Below are positions 15,929 to 23,631 of a DNA stretch of 34,157 nt, in pieces. The stretch is taken from contig JBGCFP010000137.1 in NCBI GenBank assembly GCA_045107005.1, positions 1-34,157 on the forward strand, given 5' to 3'. Position numbers and translations under genes: made by a program. This DNA comes from JBCCMA01 sp045107005 (GTDB taxonomy: Bacteria; Pseudomonadota; Gammaproteobacteria; Steroidobacterales; JBCCMA01). Position 1 is the first letter of the stretch. Each line of letters begins with the position of its first letter. Below the pieces are notes generated by a model. The model saw only the letters and a list, made by a program, of their open reading frames with translations. It was not told the DNA's origin and ran no database searches.

Positions 15929-16555
15929 ATGCGTTCCATTTTGATTCTGGATACCAGCCCGCGCCGTGAAGCCGTTTCACGGGCATTGAGCAAACGCTTC
16001 TGTGACGCGTGGCGCGCCAAACACCCGGATGCGTCCATTGTCTATCGCGACGTCGGCGGCGCGCCGCCGGAACATCTTGACGACGAACTCATCGATGCGT
16101 TGCGACGCAGCCCGCCCGAACTCAACGAACGCCAGCAAGCTGCCGTGACCGCCTCCGACACGATGATCGCCGAGCTTGATGCTGCCGACGTAATCGTAGT
16201 TGGCGCGCCCATGCACAATTTCACGATCAGCGGTGCACTGCGCACCTGGATCGACCACGTTGCACGACCGGGCAAGACTTTTGCTTACATCAAGGACAAG
16301 GGCATTCAGGGACTGCTGACCGACAAGCCAGTCATCGTGCTGTCGACGCGGGGCGGCGACTATGGCGACGGCGATCCCCAGAACCCCAATCCGGCTGATT
16401 TTCAAACGGGCTACCTGCGCCACATTTTTGGCTTTATGGGATTGCGCGACGTGCGCATCATCGCGGCGAACGGTCTCGATATGGGGGGCGACGCCCGGAA
16501 ACAGGGCATGACGGCGGCTGAGCGAGCCATCGACGCAGCCGTCGACCAGCTCTAG
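15929..16555 (+). CDS. azoR: FMN-dependent NADH-azoreductase
   Basis: A 208-residue flavodoxin-fold quinone and azo reductase that uses NADH and FMN for two-electron reduction in the cytoplasm. The order of motifs is that of AzoR: ILILDTSPRREAVSRALS for phosphate binding at the N-terminus, VVGAPMHNFTISGALRTWIDHV around the FMN site, RPGKTFAY, and STRGGDYGDGD. The C-terminal segment HIFGFMGLRDVRIIAANGLDMG is also typical. The length is normal for the family and GAGGGAG precedes the ATG. It lies alone between the propeller gene and the convergent acyl-CoA dehydrogenase. A role in detoxifying quinones is likely; physiological substrates are not visible. Confidence 0.93.
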   Translation: MRSILILDTSPRREAVSRALSKRFCDAWRAKHPDASIVYRDVGGAPPEHLDDELIDALRRSPPELNERQQAAVTASDTMIAELDAADVIVVGAPMHNFTISGALRTWIDHVARPGKTFAYIKDKGIQGLLTDKPVIVLSTRGGDYGDGDPQNPNPADFQTGYLRHIFGFMGLRDVRIIAANGLDMGGDARKQGMTAAERAIDAAVDQL

Positions 16556-16627
16556 TCATCTGGCACCCGCCACACAGCGACCTACGTTAAAGAATACGCC
16601 ACCCGCAAGTTTTGGCGCCTTCTGTTG

Positions 16628-17785
16628 TTACTGAGCGAGCAACGCCTTGGTAATAATGAGCCGCTGAATTTCGTTGGTGCCCTCGCCAATGCACATTAAC
16701 GGCGCATCACGATAAAACCGCTCGATATCGTACTCGGTAGAATAGCTGTAGCCGCCGAAAATCCGCATCCCCTCCGTCGCGTTCTCGAGGGCTGCCTCTG
16801 ACGCAAACAACTTGGCACGCCCCGCTTCCAGGTCGCAGCGTTTGCCGGCGTCAAAGCGCGTGGCGGCTTCGGCTACCAGCAGCCGCGCTGCTTCAGCCCG
16901 CGTCGACATATCGGCAAGCTTCAATGCAATCGCCTGATGTTGCGCGATCGGTTTGCCGAACGCTTCGCGCTCGCGGGCGTAAGCCAGCGCCAGATCTAAC
17001 GCTCCTTTGGCCATGCCAACGCCACGCGCGGCCACGTTGATACGGCCGAGCTCCAGTCCGCCCGCCACTTGTTTGAAGCCCTCCCCTTCGCGACCGCCAA
17101 TCAGTCGCGACGCGTCGACAGCGAAATCGTCAAAGATCAGTTCGGCACTGTCGATGGAGCGGTAGCCCAGCTTTTTCAGCTTTTTCCCCACCGTGAACCC
17201 TGCCCCTTTTTCACACAGAAGCACGCTCATGCCGCGATGTGCAGGCTCCGCCGTCGGATCGGTTTTCACGAGCACGGCGAGGCAGTTGCCGTGGATGCCG
17301 TTGGAGATCCAGGTCTTGGTCCCGTTGACGATGTATCGATCACCGTCGCGTTTGGCCACCGTTCGAATGCGCTGGAGATCGGAACCGGCATTGGGTTCGG
17401 TCAAGCCAATCCCACCGCGCAACTCGCCGCTGGCAAAGCGCGGCAGAAACTCGTTTTTCTGCGCTTCGGTACCGCCACGCTCCACGCAACTCGCCATGAT
17501 CAGGTGCGAGTTAAAAATGCCGGTGGGCGCCATCCACACTTCGCAAATGCGCGCCACCACTTTGGCATAGGTGCTGGCGCTCAAACCCAAGCCGCCGTAC
17601 TCGGTACCAATCGTGGCCCCGAACAGTCCCAGTTCCTTCATTTGCTCGACCAGTTCCTCGGGATAGCGATCGGCCTGGTCAAACTCGCGCGCGATCGGGC
17701 GCACCTCGCGTTCCACCCAACGATCGATGGCGTCGAGAATCTGCGCTTCGAGGTCGTCATCACCCCGGTCAATGACGGCGCTCAT
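16628..17785 (-). CDS. Acyl-CoA dehydrogenase
   Basis: A 385-residue flavoprotein of the acyl-CoA dehydrogenase family, which introduces an alpha,beta double bond into an acyl-CoA and passes electrons to ETF. The helical N-terminal domain is followed by GIGLTEPNAGSDLQRIRTVA and YIVNGTKTWISNG (FAD and substrate contacts). The C-terminus has REAFGKPIAQHQA, GYSYSTEYDIERFYRDA and IGEGTNEIQR, whose EGT glutamate is the catalytic base in most members. The ATG at 17785 overlaps the stop of the MaoC gene as ATGA, so the pair is translationally coupled. With the MaoC hydratase and CitE-like lyase it gives dehydrogenation, hydration and cleavage steps for a short acyl-CoA. Confidence 0.94.
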   Translation of the reverse strand: MSAVIDRGDDDLEAQILDAIDRWVEREVRPIAREFDQADRYPEELVEQMKELGLFGATIGTEYGGLGLSASTYAKVVARICEVWMAPTGIFNSHLIMASCVERGGTEAQKNEFLPRFASGELRGGIGLTEPNAGSDLQRIRTVAKRDGDRYIVNGTKTWISNGIHGNCLAVLVKTDPTAEPAHRGMSVLLCEKGAGFTVGKKLKKLGYRSIDSAELIFDDFAVDASRLIGGREGEGFKQVAGGLELGRINVAARGVGMAKGALDLALAYAREREAFGKPIAQHQAIALKLADMSTRAEAARLLVAEAATRFDAGKRCDLEAGRAKLFASEAALENATEGMRIFGGYSYSTEYDIERFYRDAPLMCIGEGTNEIQRLIITKALLAQ

Positions 17786-18288
17786 TCGCTCGCTCCATCG
17801 CGCTTGGGAATCAACATGGTGCGCTCGAACACGCAAACCACGACGTCGTCCTGATTGGTGCCCGTCGTGCACACGGTGATCAGACCGTCCTTGGGACGCG
17901 ACTTGGATTCGCGTTTGCCCACTACTTCGCTCGCGGCGTACAGCGTATCGCCCGGAAACACGGGCTTGGGCAATGTGATGTCCTTCCAACCGAGATTGGC
18001 GACGGCGCGTTGCGACACGTCACCGACGCTCATTCCGACCAATATCGCCACCGTCAGCGGGCTGGCCACGAGCGGCTTACCAAACTCGGTGGTTTTGGCA
18101 AATTCCTCGTCGAAATGCACCGGGTGGGTGTTCATCGTCAGCAAGGTAAACCACGCGTTGTCCTGCTGAGAGATGGTTCGACCGGGTCTGTGCTCGTAGA
18201 CATCACCCAGTGTAAACTCTTCGAAGTAGCGGCCAGCGGCGGCGCGATAACGCTGCGGTCTGATTTCCTCGTCGGTTCTCGCGCCCAT
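17782..18288 (-). CDS. MaoC-family (hot-dog) acyl-CoA hydratase
   Basis: A 168-residue single hot-dog-fold hydratase. It opens with YFEEFTLGDVYEHRPGRTIS and contains the substrate-binding motif MNTHPVHFDEEFAK, followed by KPLVASPLTVAILVG. Its C-terminal half has VFPGDTLYAASEVVGKRES, typical of MaoC-like enoyl-, mesaconyl- or itaconyl-CoA hydratases. In the usual D-x-N-P-x-H motif the first Asp position appears to be Asn. This is a variant I associate with short dicarboxylyl-CoA hydratases, but the specificity is inference. Start ATG 18288 has GGAG upstream; a longer in-frame version runs back through the regulator's promoter and is rejected. First gene of a leftward pair controlled from the operator region at 18309-18341. 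Confidence 0.9.
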   Translation of the reverse strand: MGARTDEEIRPQRYRAAAGRYFEEFTLGDVYEHRPGRTISQQDNAWFTLLTMNTHPVHFDEEFAKTTEFGKPLVASPLTVAILVGMSVGDVSQRAVANLGWKDITLPKPVFPGDTLYAASEVVGKRESKSRPKDGLITVCTTGTNQDDVVVCVFERTMLIPKRDGASE

Positions 18289-18308
18289 GAGTAGTGCTCC
18301 TGCCGTTG

Positions 18309-18341
18309 GCATTTGTTTGTACAATTTGTCCGTACAAATGC
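18309..18341. promoter_or_regulatory. Operator site A between the MaoC and GntR genes
   Basis: A dense palindromic region. ATTTGTCCGTACAAAT (18324-18339) has 6-bp arms around a CCGT centre. TTGTACAA (18317-18324) is a perfect palindrome beside it. GCATTTGT (18309-18316) and ACAAATGC (18334-18341) form an outer inverted repeat. Read on the minus strand it contains TGTACGGACAA, a core also present at 24579-24589 and, with one change, at 26273-26283. The site lies where both divergent promoters must be. It is most simply the operator of the GntR protein encoded next to it. Confidence 0.7.
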
Positions 18342-18375
18342 TATCTTTGCGCTTTGACGTTTGCAAGACAGAACC

Positions 18376-19152
18376 GTGACCAAAGCGACACCCAAGCCTT
18401 CCAAACCGCGCTACCGCGTGCTCGCCGAGACTTTGATGCAAGACATCCGCGACGGCAAGCTCGAAGTGGGTGCCCGCCTGCCCGGCGAGCTGGATCTGGT
18501 GGAAGAGCATAAAGTCAGCCGCCACACCGTGCGCGAATCGCTGCGGGTTCTCGAAGACCTCGGGTTGATCGAGCGGCATCAAGGGCTCGGCACGCTGGTC
18601 CGCGCCCGCACATCGCAGCCGTCTTACGTGCACCAGGTGCAATCGCCAACGGACTTGATGCAATACCCGAAAGAGAGCCGGCTGACGTATGTGGGCATGG
18701 AGGAAGTGAAAACCACTCGTGCGCTCGCCCGTTTTTTAAAGTGTCGCAGCGGCACGCAGTGGGTTCGCATCGACGCCATCCGCCATGTGCAAGACACCAG
18801 GAAAGTGGCGCTGTGTTGGGTCAACATTTACGTCCTGCCCGAATACGCGAGCCTGGCGAGCAAGATCGGGCGCAACGACAAACCGGTCTACGAACTGATC
18901 GAAGAGCACTTTGACGAACAAATCGCGAGCGTGGAGGTCGACTTCAAGCCGACGATGGTCTCGCCCGACGTTGCCCTCAAGCTCGACGTTGATGCCGGTA
19001 CGCCGTCGATGACGCTGGTTCGCCGTTACGTCGGTCGCGGCAAGCGGCAGTTTGAAATCTCGGTGTCGGAACACCCGGCGACCCATTTTAACTACTCGCT
19101 CAAGCTCGACCGGGGCTGGCAATCCGGCGGCGGATGGACGCCGGGACAATGA
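18376..19152 (+). CDS. GntR/HutC-family transcriptional regulator
   Basis: A 258-residue regulator. The N-terminal winged helix (about residues 12-80) has YRVLAETLMQDIRDGKLEVGARLPGELDLVEEHKVSRHTVRESLRVLEDLGLIERHQGLGTLV in pieces that match the GntR signature. The C-terminal ~150 residues form a UTRA effector domain (RIDAIRHV, VNIYVLPEYA, FEISVSEHPATHFNYSLKL) as in HutC. It is probably a repressor released by a pathway intermediate. GTG 18376 is the preferred start; TTG 18361 is possible. The operator region upstream has two sequence relatives elsewhere in the window (24576, 26270), which suggests a small local regulon. Its stop overlaps the CitE-like gene as ATGA. Confidence 0.92.
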   Translation: MTKATPKPSKPRYRVLAETLMQDIRDGKLEVGARLPGELDLVEEHKVSRHTVRESLRVLEDLGLIERHQGLGTLVRARTSQPSYVHQVQSPTDLMQYPKESRLTYVGMEEVKTTRALARFLKCRSGTQWVRIDAIRHVQDTRKVALCWVNIYVLPEYASLASKIGRNDKPVYELIEEHFDEQIASVEVDFKPTMVSPDVALKLDVDAGTPSMTLVRRYVGRGKRQFEISVSEHPATHFNYSLKLDRGWQSGGGWTPGQ

Positions 19153-20060
19153 AGCGATCACGCGCCAGCTATTCGGGCCTGCGCAGCTTTCTGTTTGTGC
19201 CCGGCAATCACCCACGCAAGGTGGAAAAAGTGTTTACCGTGGGCGCGGACGCGATCATTCTGGATCTCGAAGACGCCGTCGCGATTACTGAAAAACCAGC
19301 GACCCGACAGGTCGTCGTCGCCGCTTTGCAGCCAGCTCGCCAATGCCGTGGCTACATCCGCATTAACGCCATCGACACGCCGTTTTGGCGCGACGATTTG
19401 AGCAGTGTGATCGGATCACATCTCGACGGCATCGTGTTACCCAAAGTGGAGTCCGCCGAGACACTGCTGGAGGTTGACGCACTGATTACGGGGCGCGAGC
19501 AGGCACTTGGTATCGACCCCGGCAGTATTGATTTGATGCCCATCGTGGAAACCGCCCGCGGCGTTGAAAACTCGATGAGCATCGCAACGGCGTGCCCGCG
19601 CGTGCGCCGCCTGTCGTTTGGCGGCGGCGACTACACGCTGGATCTGGACTACCGATGGGAAGCCGACGAACAGGTTCTCGCCTACGCGCGTGCCAAACTC
19701 AGTCACGCCTCGCGCATTGCGCAATTGGAACCACCCATCGATACCGTGGTTCTGCAAATCCGCGAGCACGATCGCTTCACCGCGTCAGCTGAGCGCGGGC
19801 GCGCGTTTGGTTTCGGGGGCAAGCTGTGCATCCATCCGGATCAGGTCGCCCTGACCCACACCGTCTTCAGCCCCAGTGACGAAGAAGTCGCGCACGCGCG
19901 CGCCGTGATCGACGCCTTTGAACGCGCCGAAGCCGAAGGCTCCGCGTCTATCCAGCTCAACGGCTACTTTATCGACTACCCGATTGTCGATAAAGCGCGC
20001 CGTATTGTTGCGCTAACCGAGCGGCTGAGCGCCGCCAGCACCGAGAGGAATTCACCATGA
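19149..20060 (+). CDS. CitE-like (HpcH/HpaI superfamily) CoA-ester lyase
   Basis: A 303-residue TIM-barrel lyase of the citrate-lyase-beta/malyl-CoA-lyase family, which cleaves 3-hydroxyacyl-CoAs to an acyl-CoA plus an oxo acid with Mg2+. Motifs in order: RSFLFVPGNHPRKVEKV (CoA and substrate binding), DAIILDLEDAV, YIRINAIDT, GIVLPKVESAETL, LMPIVETARGV (metal-binding Glu), LSFGGGDYTLDL (metal-binding Asp) and GGKLCIHPDQV. ATG 19149 overlaps the regulator stop (ATGA), and its own stop overlaps the next gene the same way. Partnered with MaoC and acyl-CoA dehydrogenase, it recalls the mycobacterial leucine/itaconate group in which CitE cleaves citramalyl-CoA; that specificity is inferred only. 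Confidence 0.92.
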   Translation: MKRSRASYSGLRSFLFVPGNHPRKVEKVFTVGADAIILDLEDAVAITEKPATRQVVVAALQPARQCRGYIRINAIDTPFWRDDLSSVIGSHLDGIVLPKVESAETLLEVDALITGREQALGIDPGSIDLMPIVETARGVENSMSIATACPRVRRLSFGGGDYTLDLDYRWEADEQVLAYARAKLSHASRIAQLEPPIDTVVLQIREHDRFTASAERGRAFGFGGKLCIHPDQVALTHTVFSPSDEEVAHARAVIDAFERAEAEGSASIQLNGYFIDYPIVDKARRIVALTERLSAASTERNSP

Positions 20061-21475
20061 GTGCCGCCGCCGACAAACTGCAAACCACGTCACCAACCCT
20101 CGCACAGCACATCGCAAACTACGCAGCGGGCTTTCAATTGTCGGACGTGCCAGCTGCGGTGCTGGACTACGCCAAGCTGTGCATCGCCGACACCATTGGT
20201 ATTGGTTTTGCGTCGCACCGTTACGAGTTCGCCGCCAAGAGCATCAATGGCATTACGTCGCTCGCAGGCCGTGGTGACTTTGCCGTTGTGGGCACCGACC
20301 TGTCGCTTCCCGTGCGCGACGCGGCGATGCTCAACGGCCTGCTGATGCACGGCCTGGATTTTGATGACACCCACAGCGGCGCAGTCATTCACTGCTCGAC
20401 CAGCGCCGTGCCGTTAATGCTGGCGGCCGGGGCGCATCATGGCGCCACCGGCGCACAGGCTCTCGGCGCGTATTTGCTGGCCATTGAGACCGACGCTCGC
20501 ATCGGCAAAGTGGCGCAAGGCATGCTTCAGAAAATTGGCTTTCACCCCACCGGGCTCGTGGGTGTGTTTGGCTGTACGGTCGGCGCGGCGTATCTGGCAA
20601 ACCTGAGCGCGCTGCAGACGGCGCGGGCGCAGGGCGTCGCGCTGAGCATGGCCAGCGGCAGTCTCGAATTTCTCGAAGACGGGTCGTGGACCAAGCGCCT
20701 GCATCCGGGATGGGCCGCATCGAGCGCCATCACCGCGGCAGCGATGGCGGGCGGGGATTTCGTTGCGCCACTGAACGCGTACGAAGGCCGCTACGGTCTG
20801 TACAGCCTGTATCTGCGCGACCCGGCCGTCGACGTGAGCGAGCTGCACGCCGATCTGGGCGACAATTTTGAGATGATGAAAATTGCCATCAAGCCCTACC
20901 CTGTCTGTCACTTCAATCATGCTTGCATTGACGCGATGCTCGCGCTGCGCGAGAAGCACGATTTGCAACCCGACGACATTAAGTCCGTCACTGCTCTGAT
21001 CCATGAGAAGCAGCACGATGTCGTGTGCCGACCGCTGAGCGCGAAGCGCCGTCCGCAGAATGACTACGACGCGAAATTCAGCCTGCCGTTTGCGGTCTCG
21101 GCAGCGGCCGTGCGCGGTCGATTCACGTTGGCCGAACTGCACGACGATGCACTGACTTCGCCCGAAATCCTCGCGCTGTGTGACCGGGTGAGCTGCGAAC
21201 ACATGTCGACGTCACGCTACCCCGAGTTTTACTCCGGTGGTCTGGTCGTCGAGACTCGCGACGGGCGTCGCCTCGAGCACGTTGAACCGATCAACCGGGG
21301 CGCCGACTCGCGTGCTCTGGATCACGATGCCGTGCACGCCAAGTTCCAGGCCAACGTGAGCGGTCATTTGACCGATGCGCAGGCACAGACCTTGTGGCAA
21401 GCGGTCCAGACGCTGGATTCTGCCGAAAATCTGAACGCGCTCAATCGCGCCATTGGCGTTGCAGGTAATCCTTGA
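20057..21475 (+). CDS. MmgE/PrpD-family protein
   Basis: A 472-residue member of the MmgE/PrpD superfamily, which contains 2-methylcitrate dehydratase and cis-aconitate decarboxylase. Typical segments are the N-terminal VLDYAKLCIADTIGIGFA, the active-site region DAAMLNGLLMHGLDFDDTHSG, GFHPTGLVGVFGCTVGAAYL, and IKPYPVCHFNHACIDAMLAL with conserved His and Cys. The length fits the family. AGAGGAA precedes the ATG, which overlaps the upstream stop. In this context it could dehydrate or decarboxylate a tricarboxylate-like intermediate, or act as an isomerase; sequence alone does not decide. It is the third gene of the gntR-led operon. Confidence 0.92.
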   Translation: MSAAADKLQTTSPTLAQHIANYAAGFQLSDVPAAVLDYAKLCIADTIGIGFASHRYEFAAKSINGITSLAGRGDFAVVGTDLSLPVRDAAMLNGLLMHGLDFDDTHSGAVIHCSTSAVPLMLAAGAHHGATGAQALGAYLLAIETDARIGKVAQGMLQKIGFHPTGLVGVFGCTVGAAYLANLSALQTARAQGVALSMASGSLEFLEDGSWTKRLHPGWAASSAITAAAMAGGDFVAPLNAYEGRYGLYSLYLRDPAVDVSELHADLGDNFEMMKIAIKPYPVCHFNHACIDAMLALREKHDLQPDDIKSVTALIHEKQHDVVCRPLSAKRRPQNDYDAKFSLPFAVSAAAVRGRFTLAELHDDALTSPEILALCDRVSCEHMSTSRYPEFYSGGLVVETRDGRRLEHVEPINRGADSRALDHDAVHAKFQANVSGHLTDAQAQTLWQAVQTLDSAENLNALNRAIGVAGNP

Positions 21476-22998
21476 TGTTGATGAGCGCTGAGCAGTATCG
21501 GGAGAGCTTGAGGGCGTACAAGCCGCGAGTGTTTTTGAACGGCCAGGCGGTCACGTCCGTGGCGGACGAGCCGGGTTTCCAGCCCGGCATTAACGCGGTC
21601 GGCGTAACCTACGACTACGCGTTGCGCGAAGACACCAGCGACCTGATGACGGCGATACAACACTCCTCGAGCGAGACCGTGAATCGCATGCTGCACATCA
21701 ATCGCCACAGCGATGATTTGCTGACCAAGCTTGAAGCCGTGCGACTTGTGTGTCGCGAAAGCGGCTGTGCCCAGCGCTACCTGTCGCACGATGCGCTCAA
21801 CGCCATTCATCAAGCGACGTTTCGGGCCGACGAAGAGAACGGTAGCGACTACCACGCGCGGTTCATGAACTATCTCCACGACGTACAGGACCGCGACCTG
21901 ACGCTGGGTGTCGCCATGACCGACGCAAAGGGCGATCGCCGACTGCGCCCCAGCGCACAACCGCAACCGCGCAGTTACGTGTGCATCAAAGAGCGCCGCA
22001 AAGACGGCATCGTAATCGACGGGGCGAAAGCCATCGTCACCGGTGCGCCCTACATGCACGAACTGCTCGTGATGCCGTGTCGCACGATGACCGAAGCTGA
22101 CGCGGATTACGCCGTGTGTTGTGCCGTACCCGTGGATGCCGAAGGGTTGACCATCATTAGCCGACCGGCTGGTCGCCCTGGCAACAAGGCGGCCAAGTTC
22201 AGCGGGAAGTACGGTCAGGCAACCGCCGTCTGCGTGTTTGAAGACGTGTTCGTGCCGTGGGACAAGGTGTTCATGGCCGGCGAGTGGCAACACAGTGAAT
22301 ATCTGGTCACTAACTACGCGTGTCACCATCGCCATAGCTGCATCGGCGCGCGCGCCGGGTTTGGGGATCTGTTGATTGGGGCCGGTGCGCTGATGAGCGA
22401 AGCCAACGGCCTCGATCCGGCGCGCTATGCGCACATTCGCGAATCGATGGTCGAGCTGATCAAGATCGTCGAAGGCTTCTACGCTTGCGGTGTCGCGTCG
22501 TCGGTGTACGGCATCGAAGACCCATCCGGCGCGTGGCAACCCGAAGGCGTTTTTGCCAACGTTGGAAAACTGATGCTGGCAACGCAAATCTACGATATGC
22601 ATCGCGTGGCTCACGAGGTGTCGGGCGGACTGATTGTCGCCCTGCCCGGCCCGGATGAAGACCACAACCCAGCCACGGCAGGCAGCCTGACCGATCTGTT
22701 GAGCGCCCGTCCCGACGTGCCGTATGACAAGCGTATGCAGGTCGCGCGTTTCATCGAAGACCTTACCGCGTCCGATACCGGCGGCTGGTATTCAGTGATC
22801 AGCTTGCACGGCGGCGGTTCGCCGCAAGCCATGAAACGTGAAATCTTTCGCCGCTATCCGATCGAAGAGCGTAAGCAGTTGGTGGAGCGCTTGCTGGATC
22901 GCGGCGTAGCCGATCTTGGGCAAAGTGGTGCGCCCGTTCGGCAACGCCAGCCGGGCCAGTGTTGCGCCGTCGGCTGTACGGCGCCCGATCCCAGCTGA
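21475..22998 (+). CDS. 4-hydroxyphenylacetate 3-hydroxylase family protein (HpaB/AbfD-like)
   Basis: A 507-residue flavin enzyme of the HpaB fold. This family includes two-component FADH2 monooxygenases and, as a distinct branch, 4-hydroxybutyryl-CoA dehydratase. N-terminal YRESLRAYKPRVFLNGQ and central VVC-like RESGCAQRYLSHDAL are family features, with IVIDGAKAIVTGAPYMHELLV and VFEDVFVPWDKVFMAGEW for flavin binding. HRHSCIGARAGFGDLLIGA resembles the dehydratase branch, and Cys near residues 93, 98 and 289 plus His near 284-287 recall iron-sulfur ligands. I cannot confirm that the spacing is right for a cluster. The tail has a QPGQCCAVGC motif. ATG 21475 shares a base with the upstream stop (TGATG) and has AGG at suitable distance. 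No flavin reductase partner is visible in this window. Confidence 0.85.
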   Translation: MLMSAEQYRESLRAYKPRVFLNGQAVTSVADEPGFQPGINAVGVTYDYALREDTSDLMTAIQHSSSETVNRMLHINRHSDDLLTKLEAVRLVCRESGCAQRYLSHDALNAIHQATFRADEENGSDYHARFMNYLHDVQDRDLTLGVAMTDAKGDRRLRPSAQPQPRSYVCIKERRKDGIVIDGAKAIVTGAPYMHELLVMPCRTMTEADADYAVCCAVPVDAEGLTIISRPAGRPGNKAAKFSGKYGQATAVCVFEDVFVPWDKVFMAGEWQHSEYLVTNYACHHRHSCIGARAGFGDLLIGAGALMSEANGLDPARYAHIRESMVELIKIVEGFYACGVASSVYGIEDPSGAWQPEGVFANVGKLMLATQIYDMHRVAHEVSGGLIVALPGPDEDHNPATAGSLTDLLSARPDVPYDKRMQVARFIEDLTASDTGGWYSVISLHGGGSPQAMKREIFRRYPIEERKQLVERLLDRGVADLGQSGAPVRQRQPGQCCAVGCTAPDPS

Positions 22999-23070
22999 TT
23001 CGCCTGACCGTCGTCTTTGGTCCGGAAACAATTCGTCACCGCTGTCATCTTTGCCGCCGCCAAACTCGTC

Positions 23071-23076
23071 TATAAT
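23071..23076 (+). promoter_or_regulatory. -10 box of the zapG promoter
   Basis: TATAAT, a perfect -10 hexamer, stands 39 bases before the zapG start in the 117-base gap after the hydroxylase-family gene. No strong -35 is seen at 16-18 bases upstream. It indicates that zapG has its own promoter and is not simply part of the catabolic operon. Confidence 0.55.
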
Positions 23077-23115
23077 CGCTAACCCTTAATCGATTACTGA
23101 CGAGCACGATTACCT

Positions 23116-23586
23116 ATGGACTGGACGAATCCCTGGATCACCGGACCACTATGCGCTGGACTTGGCATAGTGCTTGGCCTGCTTCTCGCCCGCCTGTTCG
23201 GCGGCGGCGCCTCAGAATCCAAAGCGCTCGACGAACTGCGCACTGAGTTCGATGAATACCGCGACGGTGTTAGCAAACACTTCGATACCACGTCGGAATT
23301 GTTCCAGGACATGACCGAGAAATACCGCGACGTCTACAACCACATGGCGGGCGGCGCAACCACGTTTGGCGGCGCGAGTGATTCGCCACCTCGATTGGAA
23401 ATCGTGTCAGACGTCGAACAAATCGAAACGGTGGTTGAAGAAGCGCCAGCGACCAACGATGACGCGTCCGAACCAACCATCGAAGCCGAGCAGGAAGCGT
23501 CGTTGGCGGGTGAGACGGAGACCGACGAAGACGCCGAGCTGCGGCGCAAGGCCAATTCCCCCGCGCTGGAACAACCGGTCGACTAA
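23116..23586 (+). CDS. zapG: ZapG/YhcB (DUF1043) inner-membrane cell-division protein
   Basis: A 156-residue protein. One N-terminal membrane helix (about residues 8-28, PLCAGLGIVLGLLLARLF) is followed by a coiled-coil with the family hallmark EYRDGVSKHFDTTSELFQDM and TEKYRDVYNHMAGGA. The acidic, low-complexity tail is variable in the family. ZapG/YhcB coordinates peptidoglycan and envelope synthesis with division and is essentially gammaproteobacterial, so it is the best taxonomic marker here. It has its own promoter and a strong bidirectional terminator. It is the only housekeeping gene inside the proposed catabolic regulon. Confidence 0.93.
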   Translation: MDWTNPWITGPLCAGLGIVLGLLLARLFGGGASESKALDELRTEFDEYRDGVSKHFDTTSELFQDMTEKYRDVYNHMAGGATTFGGASDSPPRLEIVSDVEQIETVVEEAPATNDDASEPTIEAEQEASLAGETETDEDAELRRKANSPALEQPVD

Positions 23587-23624
23587 AAAAGTCGGGGCAG
23601 ACGTTCACGCTGTCCCGATTTTTT
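23585..23624. terminator. Bidirectional intrinsic terminator between zapG and the dioxygenase gene
   Basis: A 9-bp stem with one G-U pair (TCGGGGCAG and CTGTCCCGA) and a 9-base loop is flanked by six A on the left and six T on the right. It can therefore terminate transcripts from both sides. It begins at the zapG stop codon and ends 8 bases before the convergent stop of the dioxygenase gene. Confidence 0.88.
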
Positions 23625-23631
23625 CGCGCGC

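Noticed and set aside
16556..16627. Possible terminator between azoR and the acyl-CoA dehydrogenase gene
   Set aside because: I looked for a stem with a T tract in these 72 bases and found none convincing.
20414..21202. Open frame of 262 codons on the minus strand
   Set aside because: Antisense to the MmgE/PrpD gene, which is clearly coding; no family features.
21364..22665. Long open frame of 433 codons on the minus strand
   Set aside because: It lies wholly antisense to the HpaB-family gene and the end of the MmgE/PrpD gene. It has no recognisable domain and an odd composition rich in His, Arg and Val, as expected for a shadow of a GC-rich gene.
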